Shown here: in pieces, positions 63,199 through 64,000 of the stretch | Numbering within the stretch: position 1 is the first letter of the stretch | How the letters are laid out: each line of letters starts with the position of its first letter | DNA from: an uncultured bacterium | Lineage (GTDB): Bacteria; Vulcanimicrobiota; Xenobia; Xenobiales; Xenobiaceae | NCBI GenBank assembly: GCA_934621605.1 | Contig: CAKTUZ010000008.1 | Coordinates: 1 to 64,000 of the forward strand | DNA: 64,000 nt | Direction of reading: 5' to 3' | Translations under genes and position numbers: made by a program | Notes under the pieces: generated by a model | What the model saw: only the letters and a program-made list of their open reading frames with translations | Told to the model about the DNA's origin: nothing | Database searches by the model: none

Positions 63199-63661
63199 TG
63201 GGGGCTTTAAATTTTTTTACTTTTCCATAACCTTCACTGTTAGTCAGGTTATGATGAGGATCCAACCAAACGATATAAAAAATATTTCCGTCTAATACTC
63301 CGATTACGCGACCTTTGCTTTTATTGATGCGAAATTGATAAAATTCGCATTGCTCAAGCTCTTTTGGTGGCTTGGTGTTGGCACTTTTCCAATTGACTGG
63401 GTGTAGGTCGAAATTGCTGCTTTTAAGCTCTTGAAAAGTGCGTTTACTAAACTCTTTTAAGCGATCTAATAAGGTAATAAACCACTCTGATTCAACAGGG
63501 CCTTTATTTGAACCCAAATTAAAAAGTTCATGTTCTCTGTCAAAATAGGAAAAAGAAATAGTAAAAGCTCCACTCTTTAGCTCTTCAGAATAACGAGATT
63601 TTACGTCACCAAACGTTTTTTCTGTTTTTTGAGGTTTGGTAACTTTAAACTTTTTACTCAC
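63176..63661 (-). CDS. Putative toxin partner of the Panacea antitoxin
   Basis: 161 aa. The C-terminal half holds LHPVNWKSANTKPPKE, then YQFRINKSKGRVIGVLDGNI and FYIVWLDPHHNLTNSEGYG, an order of strands like a RelE/ParE-type fold. A very basic N-terminus (SKKFKVTKPQKTEKTF) precedes it. Its start overlaps the antitoxin-like gene by 8 nt. I do not recognise a named family; toxin is inferred from the partner. It overlaps the upstream plus-strand gene's end by 23 bp. Confidence 0.55.
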   Translation of the reverse strand: MSKKFKVTKPQKTEKTFGDVKSRYSEELKSGAFTISFSYFDREHELFNLGSNKGPVESEWFITLLDRLKEFSKRTFQELKSSNFDLHPVNWKSANTKPPKELEQCEFYQFRINKSKGRVIGVLDGNIFYIVWLDPHHNLTNSEGYGKVKKFKAPIISKFYT

Positions 63662-64000
63662 CCTGATCCTCTTTGAAAAGCTCTTTATAAAATTCTTTCA
63701 TGCTTTTTAAAGTGATCTCACCTGTGCAAGTAGCCAGAGGTGGCAGGTCTTTCCTGACTTCCTGCCAAGGACGCTCGGCATGAGTGATTCTTTCTAATTG
63801 ATCGCCGTCAAATTCTAAGTATGTGTTGGCTACAGTTTGCAGCACGTCTAAAGTTTTGGCACTAAATTCTTGGAGCTCGCCTTTATACCGAGGAATATCC
63901 TGCCAGCCGTAGTCTGAATATTTTTTATATAACGTAGGAACAACCGGCCCATGCACCCAGGCTTCAATGCGATCCTTAAATAAAGGCTCGTCTAAAAGTG
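63654..64000 (-). CDS. Panacea (DUF4065/SocA-type) antitoxin, partial
   Basis: The gene runs off the window end; about 115 residues are visible. The frame reads LLDEPLFKDRIEAWVHGPVV then PTLYKKYSDYGWQDIP, the signature of the Panacea domain found in SocA-like antitoxins and phage GepA-like proteins. These proteins neutralise many unrelated toxins encoded next to them. It is the upstream gene of the pair with 63176-63661. Confidence 0.82.
   Translation of the reverse strand, partial: LLDEPLFKDRIEAWVHGPVVPTLYKKYSDYGWQDIPRYKGELQEFSAKTLDVLQTVANTYLEFDGDQLERITHAERPWQEVRKDLPPLATCTGEITLKSMKEFYKELFKEDQGE

Overview
The window is a 64 kb stretch of a bacterial chromosome, mostly housekeeping genes packed in short operons, ending in an accessory tail rich in toxin-antitoxin and nuclease genes. 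The organism makes diderm-type sugars (a GmhA phosphoheptose isomerase) and has separate SecD and SecF, an rplU-prp pair, a DUF4127 protein, a bacterial PMT-type mannosyltransferase, and frequent GTG/TTG starts. This mix does not fix a phylum by eye. It would suit a gut-type anaerobe related to diderm Firmicutes, Synergistota or a poorly cultured phylum, but that placement is inference only.

Layout. 1-627: a tandem array of seven hairpin-plus-T-tract units. 0.9-11 kb: a glycosyltransferase, an FHA protein with DP-Y repeats, an unrecognised three-gene operon (acetyltransferase, unknown, membrane protein), a secreted protein, an arginase-fold protein that has lost metal ligands, and an inositol-monophosphatase-like enzyme. 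11.1-12.8 kb: infC-rpmI-rplT, in which infC most likely starts at ATT. 12.9-25.9 kb: RNase Z-like protein, a tRNA-dihydrouridine synthase fused to a DeoD-like phosphorylase, gltX, HAD phosphatase, a PPP-type phosphatase with a MoxR ATPase, rRNA methyltransferase, pseudouridine synthase, recJ. 26-33 kb: secreted protein, carboxyltransferase subunit, GT-C-like membrane protein, gmhA, serine hydrolase. 33.3-44 kb: rplU-prp without rpmA, lspA, lgt, tRNA-Arg(CCT), PMT, rluD, NPCBM and TPR proteins, and secD-secF preceded by a structured RNA that looks like the right end / omega-RNA of an IS200/IS605 (TnpB) element but has no tnpB. 44-48 kb: lytic transglycosylase, then a zinc-ribbon / TIM-barrel / DUF4127 cluster. 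48-54.3 kb: rimP-nusA-ylxR-infB-rbfA-nrnA operon (minus strand), with a promoter and an attenuator-like terminator in its leader. 54.4-56.6 kb: groES-groEL with a Cys-rich GroEL tail.

57-64 kb is the accessory part. After an aminotransferase come yefM-yoeB with an operator over its promoter, an AbiE-like pair (winged-helix protein plus nucleotidyltransferase) bracketed by about 88-bp direct repeats, tRNA-Tyr(GTA), a frameshifted DUF1016/YhcG-type PDDEXK nuclease, a membrane protein, and a Panacea/SocA antitoxin with a partner gene, cut by the window end.

The strongest leads for new biology are the Dus-DeoD fusion, the metal-ligand-depleted arginase-fold protein, the solo omega-RNA-like leader before secD, and the repeat-bracketed AbiE-like cassette. 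All calls come from reading motifs; no database search was run.
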